Assembly: GCA_029959195.1 (NCBI GenBank)
Contig: CP114118.1
Span: forward strand, 1,736,001 to 1,800,000
Origin: Dictyophora rubrovolvata
Lineage: Eukaryota; Basidiomycota; Agaricomycetes; Phallales; Phallaceae
Direction of reading: 5' to 3'
DNA length: 64,000 bases
Shown here one piece after another: positions 1 through 13,489 of the stretch. Both the position numbers and the translations under genes were made by a program. How positions within the stretch are numbered: the stretch's first letter is position 1; each line of letters opens with the position of its first letter. The notes under the pieces were generated by a model. It ran no database searches. It had not been told where the DNA came from and saw only the letters and a list, made by a program, of their open reading frames with translations.

Positions 1-2051
1 TGAGGCTTGGTGATTTCGAACAGCATTCGGCACATTAGTAGCACTGTGAAATCGTACGCCGTACGCCGTGCTGAAGGCGTATAAAAATAAAATAAAAATC
101 CCTCGGTATACAGGCCCCACCAAAATGTCTTTATTTTCTTACGGATGGATATTAAACCCACGCCGCTTGCCAAAGTTGGGATTCTGTAAGGATGAATCGA
201 TGAACATTGGAAAAAAGAAAGTTTCGACTGTTTAGGTCAAAATTTACTATCCCGAATATCTCCATTTGCTTTGATCAATTCGGGTCGCGATATTAATAGA
301 AGGAAAAAATACCCAGCATTTAGTTGACTGTCTTGCCGGACCCTCATAAATGCTTTGCAACGAGTGCGGGTGGTAAGTAACAATTGGCAAGTGTCGGCCG
401 TGCACTCCATTTCGTGATCGGAGTTACCGTAACATTCGCGTCACAACTGTTACCGTGCATTTCTGGCCTACCAGCTCTTTGTCATTATGGACTTCAGGTT
501 CATACGCATCGCTATTATAAAAGCTGGCTTACCCCGTGCAATAAATGATCACCCTGATGATCACCTTTTAGCAAATTATTTGACATTTCCATACTTCACA
601 TTTGCGTTGCCGTATTCTCAAAAAAGTCGGGAATATGGTCTTACGGTGATGCTCCTGGCTCACTTGTGCTCAATATCAATTCTCTGGTTTTCCTACCGAA
701 GCCTGTCGACTTAGCCTCTTGCAAGAATGCAGAAAAATATTTAGCCTCTTTCTAATTAGATGTCCTGGAGTTGTCAAATTGATTTGCGTATACGTTCGCG
801 AAAGTTCTTCATATAACATCCATCAGCTGGTAAGCAAATTTCAGGTAGATCCTAGACAGGATAGTAGCGTTCCTGTGTTCTCGAGGCCCAACATGGAATT
901 TAGAAGACAAATCGATCGCAGCATGGTTGGAAGAACAGTGGAGAATTCATATTGAGATATCGCATTGTAACTGCTCCTTTGTCGGTCTATTTTCTCACCG
1001 TTGTTCAGCATCCTGAAGAACCATTGAACCATTAGACTAGACATGTACTCAATGTCACTAATAAGTGCTATGTACACAGAATTAATAAACTTCACGTTTC
1101 AGGACATGCGAGGCTATCAGAGAACGCCGCAGATTCGGAGTCTCGTATGGCTCAGTGACGGTCTTACTATAATTATTCAATCAGCCTTACAGACTCCGAA
1201 CCCCGGGCTGGTACTTTCAATCATTATTGGACACGACGACATTCCGAGATCGGTCGGACAGGCCATCATGCCATCAACGAACTTTTGTCTATAACGCGTA
1301 ACGGCCGATTTGGTCAGTCTGCCTCCGACGGCCTGATTCGATCTAATCGGGAAAGAAAGAATTTTGCGATTCTAACGGACGGCCTGGAGGGAATCCCGTA
1401 TGTTAAAATAAGGTACATGTCAAAAGATGTCAAACTGGACTGGTATTGAACCGAATGCTATGCTGTGATTTGATCTGATATAACCGAGATACACCATTGC
1501 CAGTATTCATTATTTAAAACGTCAGCAAGTTTTCAAAAGTTCTCATGCCTCATAGTCGTGAAAGTACGTTAAATATCACATAAGTACGAGGCTTGAACAT
1601 TGCTTGAACTGCGGTGCCCACGGCTTAGCTCAGCTCGAGCTGATAAAAACAAGCCAAGGCCAGATAGCTGGCTCGGCTCCAAAACCGGAAAGATAGCCGA
1701 CAACATTAAGCGCGGCTATAGAAAAATCGGCCGAAACAAGACCTGAGAGTATTATCCTAATACACCTTAATGTCACCTCACCCCTAAACTTGTGATAGTA
1801 GTCGAAGAATTTGTCATTCTTGGGCTGACTCTGAGCCAAACTGAAGTGAACTGAGCTGCATTTTGTCGGCTGCCTATAGCCAACGTATAGTCTTAGTCAT
1901 CACGCCCAATGGCAAAGAGCACATGATTTTGGAATGCCCTAATTGGAAGCAACTACTATTAACCTAGAGTACAAACCTCCTCAAAGTATGCTTGTAACTC
2001 GATGCTTGAGAACAATTCCCAAGACAGGAACATTGCATATTGGTGTACGGA
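1..2051. other. Gene-poor stretch at the left edge
   Basis: I see no gene in this 2 kb. The open frames are short, without recognisable motifs, and do not join through plausible splice sites. A small tandem of the heptamer gtacgcc lies near 54-70. The segment should hold the promoter of the dehydrogenase that follows, but no clear TATA or pyrimidine block stands out. Confidence 0.6.
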
Positions 2052-4015
2052 ATGCGTCGTGTGAGAGTCTGTCTTTTCGGTAAATATTTGCAAATAATCT
2101 CCCTTTCAAGCCTTTGTTCCTTTTCAATGGATGGTAATGCTAAGTGATCTCAGAATATCCCCGCGCACCCAGCTAACAATATATCGTAGGACGCGTTGAA
2201 TTTAGGATCTTTGCTTACTGAAGAAGAGAGGGCTATACGGTTCGTTACTGATACATAAACAGTCAAGAATAGTGCCGATTTTTTCCAGCGACACAGCACG
2301 CGAGTTTGCGCAGGTGATTTGCGAGTGCTACGGCCTTCATTGTTTTAATAAACTAATTTTACAGAGTAAATTATTACCTCGTATCGTTGAACAATATCGA
2401 ACAGAAGGTTTGCAAGTTATCAGCTGTACCCGCGATACTGTGCACGTAACGCTTGAACCGTAGGTTATGATCCCAATATTCTCAAAGAAATGGGAGAACT
2501 TGGGCTTCTTGGTCCTACTATTCATGGCTATGGTTGCGCAGGGGCTAGCAGTGTTGCCTACGGTTTGATTACGCGCGAAATTGAACGGTAGAGTAATTCC
2601 ATTTAGCATGCTGTCGAAACTTATTCCTTGAAGTGTTGACTCGGGATATCGTTCAACGATGTCCGTCCAGTCTTCATTGGTCATGACTGCTATTTATGAA
2701 TTCGGTTCTGAAGCTCAGAAGGAACAGTATCTGCCCAGATTAGGTTAGTATCCTTATCTCTCGGGCTATTTCCTTCCGATTACCTTCCTTCACTCTAGCA
2801 ACTGGGGTATTGGCTGGATGCTTTGTAAGTTCAAGTAATAAGTAAAGTAACTGAGGCTTTATATTTCTTTAAGGGATTAACGGAACCCAACCACGGATCA
2901 GATCCAGGTGGGATGGAAACAATAGCCAAGGAAGCTCCTGAAGGGGGCTTCATTTTAAATGGAAGCAAGACATGGATTAGCAGTGCACCGGTTGCGTCAG
3001 TTATGAAAAAATGAGTCGCTCTATCCTTTACCCTAACGTCTTTATCGTTAGCGATATATTCATTATCTGGGCGCGATGTGCCTGGGATAATAAAGTTCGA
3101 GGCTTCATTATTGAAAAGGTTTTATCAACATATTTCGCGTTCTTCGAGCTCACTTCGTCTCTAATATAGGGTTTGAGAGGATTGTCCACCCCGGCTATCA
3201 AGCACAAACTTGCTTTGCGGGCATCTCTGACAGGTTCCATCTTTATGGATGAGGTGCAAGTTGGAAACGACGCTTTATTACCTCATGCGAAAGGATTAGG
3301 TGCACCATTTACGTGTTTGAATAGTGCCAGGTGATTGCACCTGTCTTCAAAGTCTTTACCGTTCCTAAACTCGTACAAGGTACGGAATCTCGTGGGGTAC
3401 AATGGGAGCTTTGGAAGATTGTATTGAGCGAACGAGAACGTATGCTCTGGAGCGACATCAATTTAACAGACCTCTTGCGTCTTTTCAGCTGATACAAAAG
3501 AAACTCGCTGACGCCCATACTGAAGCAAATCTAGGATTATTGGCTAGTCTTCAGGTAAGTAGCAATGTACTCTCAAAACACCGAGGATAATATGAATTAG
3601 GTTGGACGGCTGAAAGATCAAGGAGAGCTTGCTCCGGAAATGATAAGTCTAATTAAACGGAATAACGCCGGAAAAGCTCTTCAGCATACCCGAATCCTAC
3701 TTGATGTTCTGGGTGGCAATGCATGCAGTGACGAGTAAGTTCCGTCGTTTTCTCTACTACTTTATGTGATTGTATATTTAATCTCTAGGTACCACGTTGG
3801 TCGTCATGTTGCGAACTTACAAGTGGTTAATACGTATGAAGGTGAGCTTTTTGAGGCTTGTATGCTTTCATTCATTGACAAATTGTTAATATCGTAGGAA
3901 CACACGTAAGTTTCTTAGCTTTTGTTGAGCTATTTTTTTTTATCGCCATGTTTCAGGATATTCATGCCCTAATTTTGGGGAAAGCAATTACGGGAATACC
4001 GGCTTTCGCAAATTG
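2052..4015 (+). CDS. GCDH: Glutaryl-CoA dehydrogenase (acyl-CoA dehydrogenase family)
   Basis: Predicted mitochondrial flavoenzyme that oxidises and decarboxylates glutaryl-CoA to crotonyl-CoA in lysine and tryptophan breakdown. About a dozen small exons joined by 45-60 nt introns give a continuous GCDH-type chain: [17 protein letters not shown] near the start, [57 protein letters not shown], the [20 protein letters not shown] segment, and [20 protein letters not shown] at the end. The glutamate in YEGT is the usual catalytic base. The chain ends with AFAN and a stop. The start at 2052 (MRRVRVCLF) is a choice: it gives a short Arg-rich leader that could be a mitochondrial presequence, but a further upstream exon cannot be excluded. 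Stops in the raw frame all lie in introns, so the gene looks intact. The family call is secure; the first exon is tentative. Confidence 0.93.
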
Positions 4016-4257
4016 ATACATAATTACCGTTGTGCAATAAAGCGATGAAATTCAATTTACTTCCTTGAAACTTAATATACAATACCTTAGTCAAGCTTGA
4101 CGCCACACGCGCCACAGAGGCTCCACTGCGAGAGGGCGCTTACCACATGATCTATCATGTCTCGCTCCTCGCTCCTTCATTGAGCTCTTGTATCAGCTCT
4201 TTTTGGCAAGTTAACTCTTCTTGGGGGAAGTTTGGCACTCGAATAACTTAACAAATT

Positions 4258-7200
4258 ATGTCGACATTCCTAAATGCCAAGCATCAACAGCCTGGAGACC
4301 CAGAGAAACAGGATTGCATTCCTCTTACTCAATACTCAATATCAGAGTCTGGAGATTTAAGAACTAGTTCTTCCGCCTCTAAAAAAGGAGATTCGCCAGA
4401 TTATGAGACTCATCATACATGTATTGGTGAAGCGAGAGAAAGCATTACCCGTGACGGTACAGCGGGGAATTTTGCTGATCAAAGCTTGGAAGACACAGTT
4501 GGGGACAACTCAACTTCGAGTTCAAAAAGACCCTCTATACGATATGCGTCTCTCCCCCAAGTACCGAAGAGTAAGGCAGCGCGAGGAGGCTCAGCCTATA
4601 TACCGTCTGGTGGTTCGACTGCCAGTCTCGAGTCTACCCCGCCATCTCGGACCCAGTCCCCTTCAATTCCACTTATGTCTATGCCAGCTTCTAGTTTACC
4701 GAGCCGACCGTCTTCAATAACTGGGACGGAGGATGAGAATTCAGAAGAAGATTATGACTGGAGTACAGACGAGGATATTCTCGATGAGGGTACCACGCGA
4801 ATTTCAGAATCTTCCGATAAAAAAACCACGTTTACACTTAAACGGTCAGTAATGACCTTCCTGAATATAAACAATTTTATAACGTGAATTTCATCATTCA
4901 GCATTCTCGTCTTTTTCCTGTCTACCTTGGTGGGGTCCACCCTACTTTCAGCCCTTTTCTCGTCAATACCTATCTTCTTACACTTTTTCTATCTCAAACC
5001 CCACCCCACGAATCATAGACATTATATCGCAGATAATGTTTCTGCATGGTTTGTCTGGCTTGCCGCTAATACCCTGATGACTTGGTACCTGGCTGCCATT
5101 GTCGACGTTATTCCTCTGGTGCTTCCGTTCATGATTTATGTGGTATGGGGAGTCATCAGTGAAGGTGTAATCTCTCGTATTGAGATATACAACGCCATAA
5201 AAGGTAGATTTAAGCCTGTCTTATATGCTGCCTTTGCCTGGGGCAGTTGGGTTATAATCTTCGCCGGTATCTATGGGCTGTACAATCATCGAGAGCCGAA
5301 TAACAGTTTCGCTGGATATACAAGACGAGTGGGTTTCTTCATGCGTCCTTACACTACGAGCACTCATAGTTGCTTTAGACATACCAGGCGATTGAATTTG
5401 TCTTCTTCCTCACACTCGTTTTTTCAATCGAAAAAATTCTGTCGCATTGGATAGCTTTTGTGTTCCATCATAAAGCATACGAGGATCGACTGCAGGCTCT
5501 TGAAAAAGGGCTGCGGGTAATCGACCATCTGAGGACGCATCGTCCTAAACGTATATCACGGGGACATGGCCATGCTCACAGACACTCTGCAGGGATTTGG
5601 GGGACAATGGGCTTTGGATGGGGATCAAGTATAGGAACTGACGCAGCCGGAAATCCTGCAAACCGGGATCAGAATAAACCCGGTAATCGCTTTAGCAAGT
5701 TCGTAGGCACTCCGATGTCAACGCTGTTAGGAACACCAATGTTTGAGAAGGCAGGTTTTAACTTTGGAGGCGGTATCACAGAGCAAGGAACAACAAACTT
5801 TGGTGCTCAAAGCAACACGCAGATTGTTCCGGTGCCTGCGAAAGCTGGCACACGCCCAGATCTGACACCTGCGTCAACAATACCTCTCCTACGTCTTGAA
5901 GAAGCCGAGTTTGAGAGTCGTTCAAGCGGACACCCTCGCCAGACGTCGAATACAAGTTCACACGAGAGAACACACGAATTAGAGGACGATAAAGCGGGAG
6001 ACTTGGCTGATAGTGAGCATGGATTCGATATGGCTCTTGATGCCTCCAAAACCGAAGATCGAGCACGGTTAAAACCGGAGCATAAAAATAAGAGGGCCTG
6101 GTTACATCGGATACAGCGACATCATTCGCCAACAAAGTCGGACTGGGGTGATCAACGGAAATATTTTGAGCCAGGTTTAAGTAAGGATGAAGATGGTCCC
6201 GTAGCTGAGGCGGAATCGCCTTTAGATCACCCACATAAGCCCGTTCGAACATCTGATCATTACCGGCATGCTAGTTCCGATACATTCCACGATGGCGGAA
6301 AATCCAAGTCCACATCTAAACTGCTTCCAGAGTCGAAAAAGCTAGATGCGTCAGATGACGTTGTATTTGTTCAGGCAGCCCGTGCCCTCAAATCAGCGGT
6401 CCTTTATGATGCGCGCAATCTTAAAGGCAAACACGATGATTTTAGTGGAGGAGGCTGGGAACGTATTGGCAATGCACGTGAAGCCAAAGTTAGTAGGACA
6501 TTAAGGATTGCTTACCCCAGCTTACCCCTGATTTATGATTTGCAGCGTCTCGCCCGTTCTATTTATACATGTTTCAAACCACTCAACAGCCACCGCAAGT
6601 ACATTATTCCGTCAGATTTCTACCCAGCATACACGCACCATGCGGATGCTGAAGCTGCCTTCAAAGTCTTTGACAAGGATAATAATGGAGACATATCTCG
6701 AACAGAAATCAAAAGCATGATATGGGGGATTTACAAGGAAAGACGAGCTTTAGTGCGCAGCCTGCGAGATGCGGGGAATGCACTACGGACTTTAGATTGG
6801 ATAATGATGGTTCTTGCTGCTATCATTGTTTTTTTTAGTAAGCTGTCGTTACTCTTCTTAAACCCATATACATTAACATTTTGTAATTAATAGTCTCATT
6901 ATCTATCTTCAACGTTGCTGTTGGAAGCTCGTTGACGTCCTTCTACACGGTATACGCTCCCGAGCTTTTCCACTATCCTCCTAATCGTACAACTAATTGG
7001 CGTTACCCAGATTGGTATTTCTGCAAGCTTCATTTTCAAAAGTTCAGCTAGTTCTGTAAGGAAGGATTTCCCTCAGCTGATTTTTGAATACGCGCTCAAT
7101 TTCAACAAAACAGGCTTTTGATGCAGTCATGTTCTTATTTGTTACACAGTGCGCTCTCGTTTTGTGAAGTCATTAAATCGTCTGACCGTTTAAGCAGTCC

Positions 7201-8123
7201 ATTTGATACTGGAGATCGTGTTTTCGTGGATGGTGAGCCCGAATTATTGCACCTTCTTCGATGAAGAATATTCAAGTATGCTCCAGACGAAAATTTAATT
7301 GTGAAAAAAATGGGTTTATTTGCTGTACGTTGGTTATACAGTCTTAGTTGTTTAATGCTCAAATGTAGCTATTAGACGACATTTTCTCGTTCAGACGGAA
7401 CGGAGGTGTATTATTTTAACTCCCAGCTTTTTGGGAAATTTATCATTAACGTTCGACGGAGTGGGGTGAGTTTCAGTCTTTCGGTCTACTTTAGATGCCT
7501 ATTTTATGTGCTACTTATAGTCCACGTTTGAAAATGCCACTTTTCAAGTCTCATGGCGAACACCATTCGAAAAACTGGACCAACTTGAGAAGTGCATGAA
7601 TGAATGGCTGGCGACGGAAGAGAACCGTTGGTTTGAACCCCAAACGGCTGTCACATTACAAAAAATAGACTATCAACGATCACTAGAATTCACAATGGGA
7701 ATTGGACATAATGGGTTCGTTGTCCTTACATATGTTGCTTAATGCCATAGTGATTTTTTTTATCATGGCAGAACTTGGCAAGACTGGGGTCTTCGCAATG
7801 CTCGGAAGAATGCCTTCATGGCTGCGGCCCAATTTTACTGCAACCAACTCGGAATAACCCACTATGAGTCTAATCAACCCGTTTTGTTGGTGGATTCCGA
7901 TGGAAGTATTCCATTTAGCCCAACCTCTTTGACATCGCCTCTAAACAGCGCCGCCATAGCCTCCGGTTTTCCTAAAGATGAAGGAGTTGTCGAGATACCA
8001 CAGGTGGTTAAACCCAGATTTGGATTTGTTCCGCCGCCCGACAAACGGACAACATTGGTTCGTGTGCGAAAAAGTAAACTAAGGAAGGCGAACGTAAGAG
8101 GAATGGCGCAAACCGGTGATTAA
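4258..8123 (+). CDS. MscS-type mechanosensitive ion channel with EF-hand (fungal Msy1/Msy2-like)
   Basis: Predicted membrane channel of the fungal MscS-like family, which in fission yeast sits in ER-type membranes and controls calcium during hypo-osmotic shock. About eleven exons encode roughly 1,100 residues. The order is a Ser-rich cytosolic N-terminus (4258-4844), transmembrane segments (4902-5328 and start of 5388 exon, AIEFVFFLTLVFSIEKI), a long low-complexity loop, a canonical EF-hand loop DKDNNGDISRTE near 6673-6708, then further TM helices and the MscS pore and beta domain (SLTSFYT, SASFIFKSSASSAFDAVMF, HPFDTGDRVFVDDENLIVKK, FNSQLFGKFIINVRRSG). The tail is basic. Introns 4845-4901 and 5329-5387 are well supported because the joined frame restores the family sequence. 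It is tandem to GCDH with 242 bp between. The gene looks intact. Confidence 0.9.
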
Positions 8124-8365
8124 GTCGTATTTACGTTCTTTATTGTTTTTAATCATGCAGACATTTTGCTAAATATATGCTCATTCCTTGTATTACAAAT
8201 CGATGTATTACTTATTTGACTCAAATATAGAAGTATATTAGAAGTTGGGTCAGTGGGTGAACGCACATGTTACGAAGACAAAGAAACATGGAAGAAATCT
8301 ACATTTGCTAACAACACAAATATCATATGTAAGCCATAATTTATCGGTTCTTTTTTGGAGATATG

Positions 8366-11300
8366 CTACCGAAGAATTGCCCAATCTTGCCTTGCGGGAT
8401 CACCTCGTGGTGGAAATAAGCCGCCATCCTCAGGTAGAGGGTTGTTATTTTCTCGTCGTTGCCTCTCCACCCATCTACCTCTGAGGTATATTAACCCGCT
8501 GACGAGTAGACAGAGCGCTATAAGAAACAGTGTTTCCACAAATTCACCGTTATCTTCGGCATCTCCGTGCACACGTGTTGCACCTTCGAAATAATCTTCT
8601 GGTCCAAAATCACCCGCATCTTCGGCCTCTCTTTTATCTCGTGCCCATTGAACGAAATCTTCATCATCATCCCCTGAGAATTCATCTAACTCTACTCGCT
8701 CATTCTTCATCTTACGCTCTCTATCTTCCTTGGCTTTACCGAAATACCACTGTTCATCATCATCTACCGTGTCTCGCCATAAAGAAAGACCTTTTCCACC
8801 TCCTCCACGTAGCTCAGTCCAAAAATTTCGGATATACAGTTTGATCAGCGATAACATGACCGGGAAATAAGCCTCGCGATTTGTTTCCAATGCTAAATCA
8901 TAATACCGCTTTGCCAAGTGGAAGTCCTAGACCCATTCGTCACAAAGATGTGCAGTCTATCAGTTTGGGCTCTTACTTGGGTAACGCCAATACCATTTTC
9001 ATACATCCAACCTAAGTCCCACATAGCCACAGCGCTGACTTGTGTAGAAGCCGCCGAATGATAGTACGAAGCGGCTTTCTCCCATCGAGTCGATTCTGAC
9101 TCATTGTCGACACCCAAGCCATAAAAATAATAATCACCAACTTTGACCAAGGCATCAACATTTCGTTGTGCAGCAGATCGACTCCAATGAGTCAAGGCTA
9201 TTCGGGCGGTTTCATTAGATACTGAAGAACCATAACGCGTATTTCTGAAACTGCTTCTGTCTAGATTATGTGTTTAGGATCGACAAAACAACAAAAATAT
9301 AAACGAATTTTGCCTTGATCAAGGACCCAAGCTATGTTGTTTTGCGCAATCTCATAGCCTCGTTCCGCCGCGATGGACCATCTTAAAAGGGCTTCTTCAT
9401 GCTCGCTTGTGAAATCGGATACTCTTACAGGTCTCAAGAATCCTGTCTTTGCCCCACGCTTTTCCTCGCCGGCGCGCCACAGAATTTCCGCTTCTAGAAG
9501 AAGATCTTGTTTCCAGCAGCCGCGCTCTGCAACATATTTATAGAAAGACACAGCAATAGGACAGGACCCCGCGTTGGACTCCAGAGGAACAGTCAATCCT
9601 TGGGCTTTATTGGCATGAAGGGCGGCAATATAATAAAATGCTTCAAACGATGAACCATGACGCATGGCAGCATCAAAATGTGTATTAGCCAGATTGAGCT
9701 CCCCCCTGTCTTTTTGTCGAATGGTTTTTCTAAGTACAAGGATAAAACATAATTATTTTGATTGACTTACAATAATGGTATTTACCCAAGTTAACTTGAG
9801 CCTCAGCCAAATCTTGTCCAGCAGCAAGTTTAAAACTCGTTACAGCCTTCTTTTCGTCCTTTTTCACGCCCAGTCCGTCTCGGTGCATTATTCCTAGACC
9901 GTTATGACATTCGCGATCACCGTACTCTGCACCACGTTCGAACCATTTTCGAGCAGCTTGGAAATCTTGTTGCACGCCTTCGCCACGAAGGAACATACGC
10001 CCGAGGTAACAAGCCGACTGAACTGCAAATAGAGTAGTTTTCTCGCTCAAGTCCGTTTTTTTCTTTGATGACCCTACAGGCCATAAGTGACGGGCGATTC
10101 TTGTGAAGTATGCTCGTGCACGATTATAGTCTCTGCTCACGGCACCGACGCCTTCAGCACCCGAAGCAATGCCACCAGGAGACGGATACACGCTCCCTTG
10201 GTAATATATTTTGCCCAAACGATATGCAAATTCCACCTCGCCCCGATCGGCATTGAACTACAGAAGGAGTAAAGAAGAGAGTATGAAACAAAATGTCTTT
10301 ACTTGCCTGGTAATAATCTATAACGTCATCCCACGTTTCCCCTGCTGCTCGCGCATCCGCTGCTTTGATGACGTGCCTTAAAACACATAAGTTTGCATGA
10401 TTAGGTGGAAGAGCGAGAGGACAACGAACCGGTTCGCCAGCAGACCTGTCGAAGCTACACTTGCGCTTGGACCAAAAACACCCCCTGCAAGGTCGGATAG
10501 TTTAGTGTGTGTCAGGGGAAGAGTACGTCCCCCAGGAGGACCTGATAGGAAGTACTCCATTGCTAAATTGCGGTTAGGCGAGAACCAAATAATTATGCAG
10601 CATCATACCTTGTTCAGCTGCAGCTTCATACCAGCTTAGAGCCGCTAAACAATCTTCATGTACTCCGATTCCACTCCAATACCGGTATCCGAGAGCCATT
10701 TGTGAATGATAGTCGCCTTGATTGGCAGCAAATGTATAATAAAGAAGGGCTCGTGCTTGATCAACATCTATATGTACATGGCTATTTAGATCACTCAAGG
10801 GCTTATACCCGGTTCCGTGAAAAAAGCCCCATAATGAGTACGATGTGGCGTTCCCGGTAAGCTGGGCATGTGTTCGGAAAGCGTTATATGCTCGGGTTAT
10901 ATTTCTCGGCATAATTGCGGGAGGAAACTGGGCATCATAAGGGTTTTGTTCGTCGAAAACATAGTATAATATATTTATCCTACCAATGATACTCTTCCCA
11001 TTGTGTAGAGTGCATCAATGTCACCCAGTTCAATTGCGTGTTCCAGTAAATCCAATATTTTGATGGCTGTCTCGTTCATCTCCTCGTCGCTTCTGCTACG
11101 ATGTGGCGCTGGTCCAAGATCGAGGAAGAAAAGTATTGGTCTGGGAATCCATGATTGTTGGCGAAGTCGGTGCACTATACGCAATGCACTGGCAATGGGC
11201 CCTCTTTGATTGGATATAGGCAGAAACGACCCTACGAAGGACGATAACAGTGAACGGGGTATGGTAGAACTTGCAGATTGCGCGGGTGATGATTCCAAAA

Positions 11301-11636
11301 ATGAAAGAGTCTGCAGGGCTTCATGGTGTGCTTGAGCGGCTTCTTGTGCTTGAGTGGGAGTACTGCTGGGCCGCGACGTCTGGAGTGCCCTTTCAGAAGG
11401 AACAATACGAGAACATACTAAAGCCTTACAATTTTCTGGGATAAAGCTGTTGTGCTGGAGTCGTCTTCCTATACGAAGATAAGAAGCAATTCCTGAAAGT
11501 CAAGTGAATGGCCACATACTTGGATAGCAGTTTCCGTCGCACTGGCAAAAATCAAACCGAACAACAACAAGACCAGAATAAAAGGACCCGAGACTGACGA
11601 TGGTCTTCTAAAAACAAGTATGCGACCATTGAGCAT
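8366..11636 (-). CDS. HRD3: HRD3/SEL1L-type ER-associated degradation adaptor (Sel1 repeats)
   Basis: Predicted ER membrane protein that brings misfolded lumenal proteins to the HRD1 ubiquitin ligase. The start at 11636 gives a signal peptide (MLNGRILVFRRPSS, then a hydrophobic core FILVLLLFGLIFASA). The body is a series of Sel1/TPR-like repeats, for example MALGYRYWSGIGVHEDCLAA, YLGRMFLRGEGVQQDFQAAR, GLGIMHRDGLGVKKDEKKA, DLGWMYENGIGV. The C-terminus has an acidic stretch, one transmembrane helix (ETLFLIALCLLVSGLIYL) and a short cytosolic tail, the HRD3 layout. Several short introns separate the exons. It converges on the MscS-like gene (242 bp between stops) and diverges from coiled-coil copy A. 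Open antisense frames across 8245-8850 are shadows. Confidence 0.9.
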
Positions 11637-12252
11637 ATGGAGATGAAAGCAGTCCTCGACGCCTGGTTAATAGTCTTCCGGAATGTACGTGAATTGACGT
11701 GGAATCTGGCGCGTGACATGTGACATGTGACAGCTCCCGACATTCAGAAGTTTATCGAAGGCGGACGATGGTCATATATTACTCCGTGTCGTAGATGATG
11801 TGCTTCAAAAACATTCCATTGCAGGGCCGTTACCACGTGCGGCGGAAGGAAGGAACGATCAAATGGTGTAAAGTCAACCAGTATATCGCAACTTTAACAT
11901 GTGGGTCATCAATTCCTACTACTTTCTTCTACGTTCGGAAATAACAATTTTTGTTTTCGTCATTCCTAGGAATGCTACATGTATATGTTACTTCTTTCTC
12001 AGTTCAATATATCCACTATGTGAATTACTCTGTGGCTAATCACTGGACGTTTGAAGGGCCAGACCGCACGCGTCCAACACAAGGTACACACGCGTTTCCT
12101 GAGCCCACACATCAAGTTATCATCCTCTTTTCCTTCCCCCCGTATTCGAATACTTAAGACCTTTTTGCCCCAGCTTGACTCAGCCAGCCCACAGCGGGAC
12201 CCCTTTGCTGCCTAACTTCTTTCTTCTTGAATTTTCTTTGTATACTTGTGAG
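11637..12252. promoter_or_regulatory. Divergent intergenic region HRD3 / coiled-coil copy A
   Basis: About 0.6 kb separates two divergent starts, so both promoters should lie here. There are pyrimidine-rich patches just upstream of the copy A start (about 12120-12245), which are common at fungal start sites. No further gene is seen. Confidence 0.45.
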
Positions 12253-13489
12253 ATGTCTGACGCAGACACTATTCCTAGAACTCCCATAACCCCTTATCCC
12301 GGGGCCGACACGGCAGCGGTTAAAGAGCTGCTGACGATGATGAAGTCCACCTTGGGAACACTGTAATCGGTTCTCCCTCTCCCATTCAAAATAGTTTTAA
12401 AGAAGTTATCTATCTAGGGGTGCAACGTTTGACACTTTGAACAACCAGTCTGATCGTATCACGAGCTTAGGTCCGACAGTGGTATGGTTTTAGGACGAGG
12501 CTGGTATATATTGGCAGTTTCTCAATCAAACACAGGATTCTTCGCGTCAAATTTCTTCCCTACGCCGCCAGATTCGTCATCAAGACAAGAAGCAAGATGA
12601 ACGCGTCATGGAAGTAAAGCACATGATCAAGGCAAGAGTTGTTTCCAGCTTTATTTTAGATTGACAGGCCTTTAAGCTCGTCGACAATAGGACGTCCTCA
12701 AAGAACACATTGCCAACGACATGCGGTAAGTATAACCCATAACATCTTCGATCCTTTCATCTCAATATCTCGCCTTGTAGAGCTCAGATTGAAGAACAAA
12801 TTCGCGCGGAAATTGCTATGCAAGTGAAGGAAGAAGTCTCGGCTCAAATCGTCGAGCACCTTCCTATCAGTCTTCAGGAACAGGCTGAACAGAGCAAGCG
12901 TCAACTGCAGGACGTGAAGTTATCGCTCGTCAACTCGTACGCCTTCTTTTTCTACCTACTCGAGTTTACGTTGATTATGAATTTAGCGAAGCACGACGGG
13001 CCAATGCCGGCCTTCGGGCAAATAACTGTAGGAGTTCCCTCCTGTCGCCTTCTCTTCACGTAGTATAATAGTATCATCGCAGTGGACGACCCTCTTGTAC
13101 GTGTCTTGAAGCCCAACGGAACTGAATCCAAGTTGTTCCCAGCCGATCTCCGAACCCTATTTGGTTATGATTGTATGTTGATCTACTAACGCGATCTTCG
13201 CGCGGCTGATAATTAAACAGCCAATACTGCACTGGAACTCGTCAAGGAATTCGGTCTCAAGGAGCACGATTCTCGTGAACGCAACTTGAACAGATTTATG
13301 GCCTTCATCGGTACTGCCACACACTCGATCTTATTTATTTATTTCTTAAATTGTCGTAGGCATTCCTTTCCACTTGATCCCTATTCCTGTTTTGTCGGAT
13401 GCGTGCGTTACTTCTCCCTGACATCACATTTCAAGAATTCTAAATTGTTTTGCAGGGGTCCGACCAATGCCCTTGGTCTCAACGTATAA
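12253..13489 (+). CDS. Conserved coiled-coil protein of unknown function, copy A
   Basis: A small multi-exon gene of about 220 codons. The start MSDADTIPRTPITP leads to VKELLTMMKSTLG, GATFDTLNNQSDRITSLGPT, then charged heptad-rich helices (VLKEHIANDMRAQIEEQIRA, AQIVEHLPISLQEQAEQSKR), then LDDPLVRVLKPNGTESKLFP and SRERNLNRFMAFIG. The exon model is strongly backed by alignment, exon for exon, with copy B at 20410-21361. The intron at 12632-12690 has a GC donor after AAG, with the surrounding AAG|GCAAG typical of GC-AG introns. The 3' end is less certain: one splice gives GPTNALGLNV and a stop at 13489, and an unspliced reading stops slightly earlier. It resembles a family I know only from mushroom-forming fungi and whose function is not known; the family statement is from memory. 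Confidence 0.75.
12632..12690 (+). other. GC-AG intron in coiled-coil copy A
   Basis: The segment starts with gcaag directly after an AAG codon and ends with caatag before GAC GTC CTC AAA. Removing its 59 nt joins EVKHMIK to DVLKEH, matching EIKVLLRDVLK of the paralog. No GT donor nearby gives the same frame. Confidence 0.65.

Noticed and set aside
841-1095. Minus-strand frame here and one at 44640-44870 share a short DNA match (gtgac-a/c-tgagtacatg).
   Set aside because: The match is only about 17 bases and the flanks do not align, so it is not evidence for a shared gene or repeat.
2272-2684. Apparent stops in the GCDH region that first suggested a pseudogene.
   Set aside because: All stops fall in short GT-AG introns; the spliced frame is continuous and matches the whole family.
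5776-6252. 158-codon minus-strand frame.
   Set aside because: It is antisense to the large low-complexity exon of the MscS-like channel, with no recognisable domain.
8245-8844. Plus-strand open frames antisense to HRD3.
   Set aside because: They overlap the clear C-terminal exon of HRD3 and have no motif of their own.
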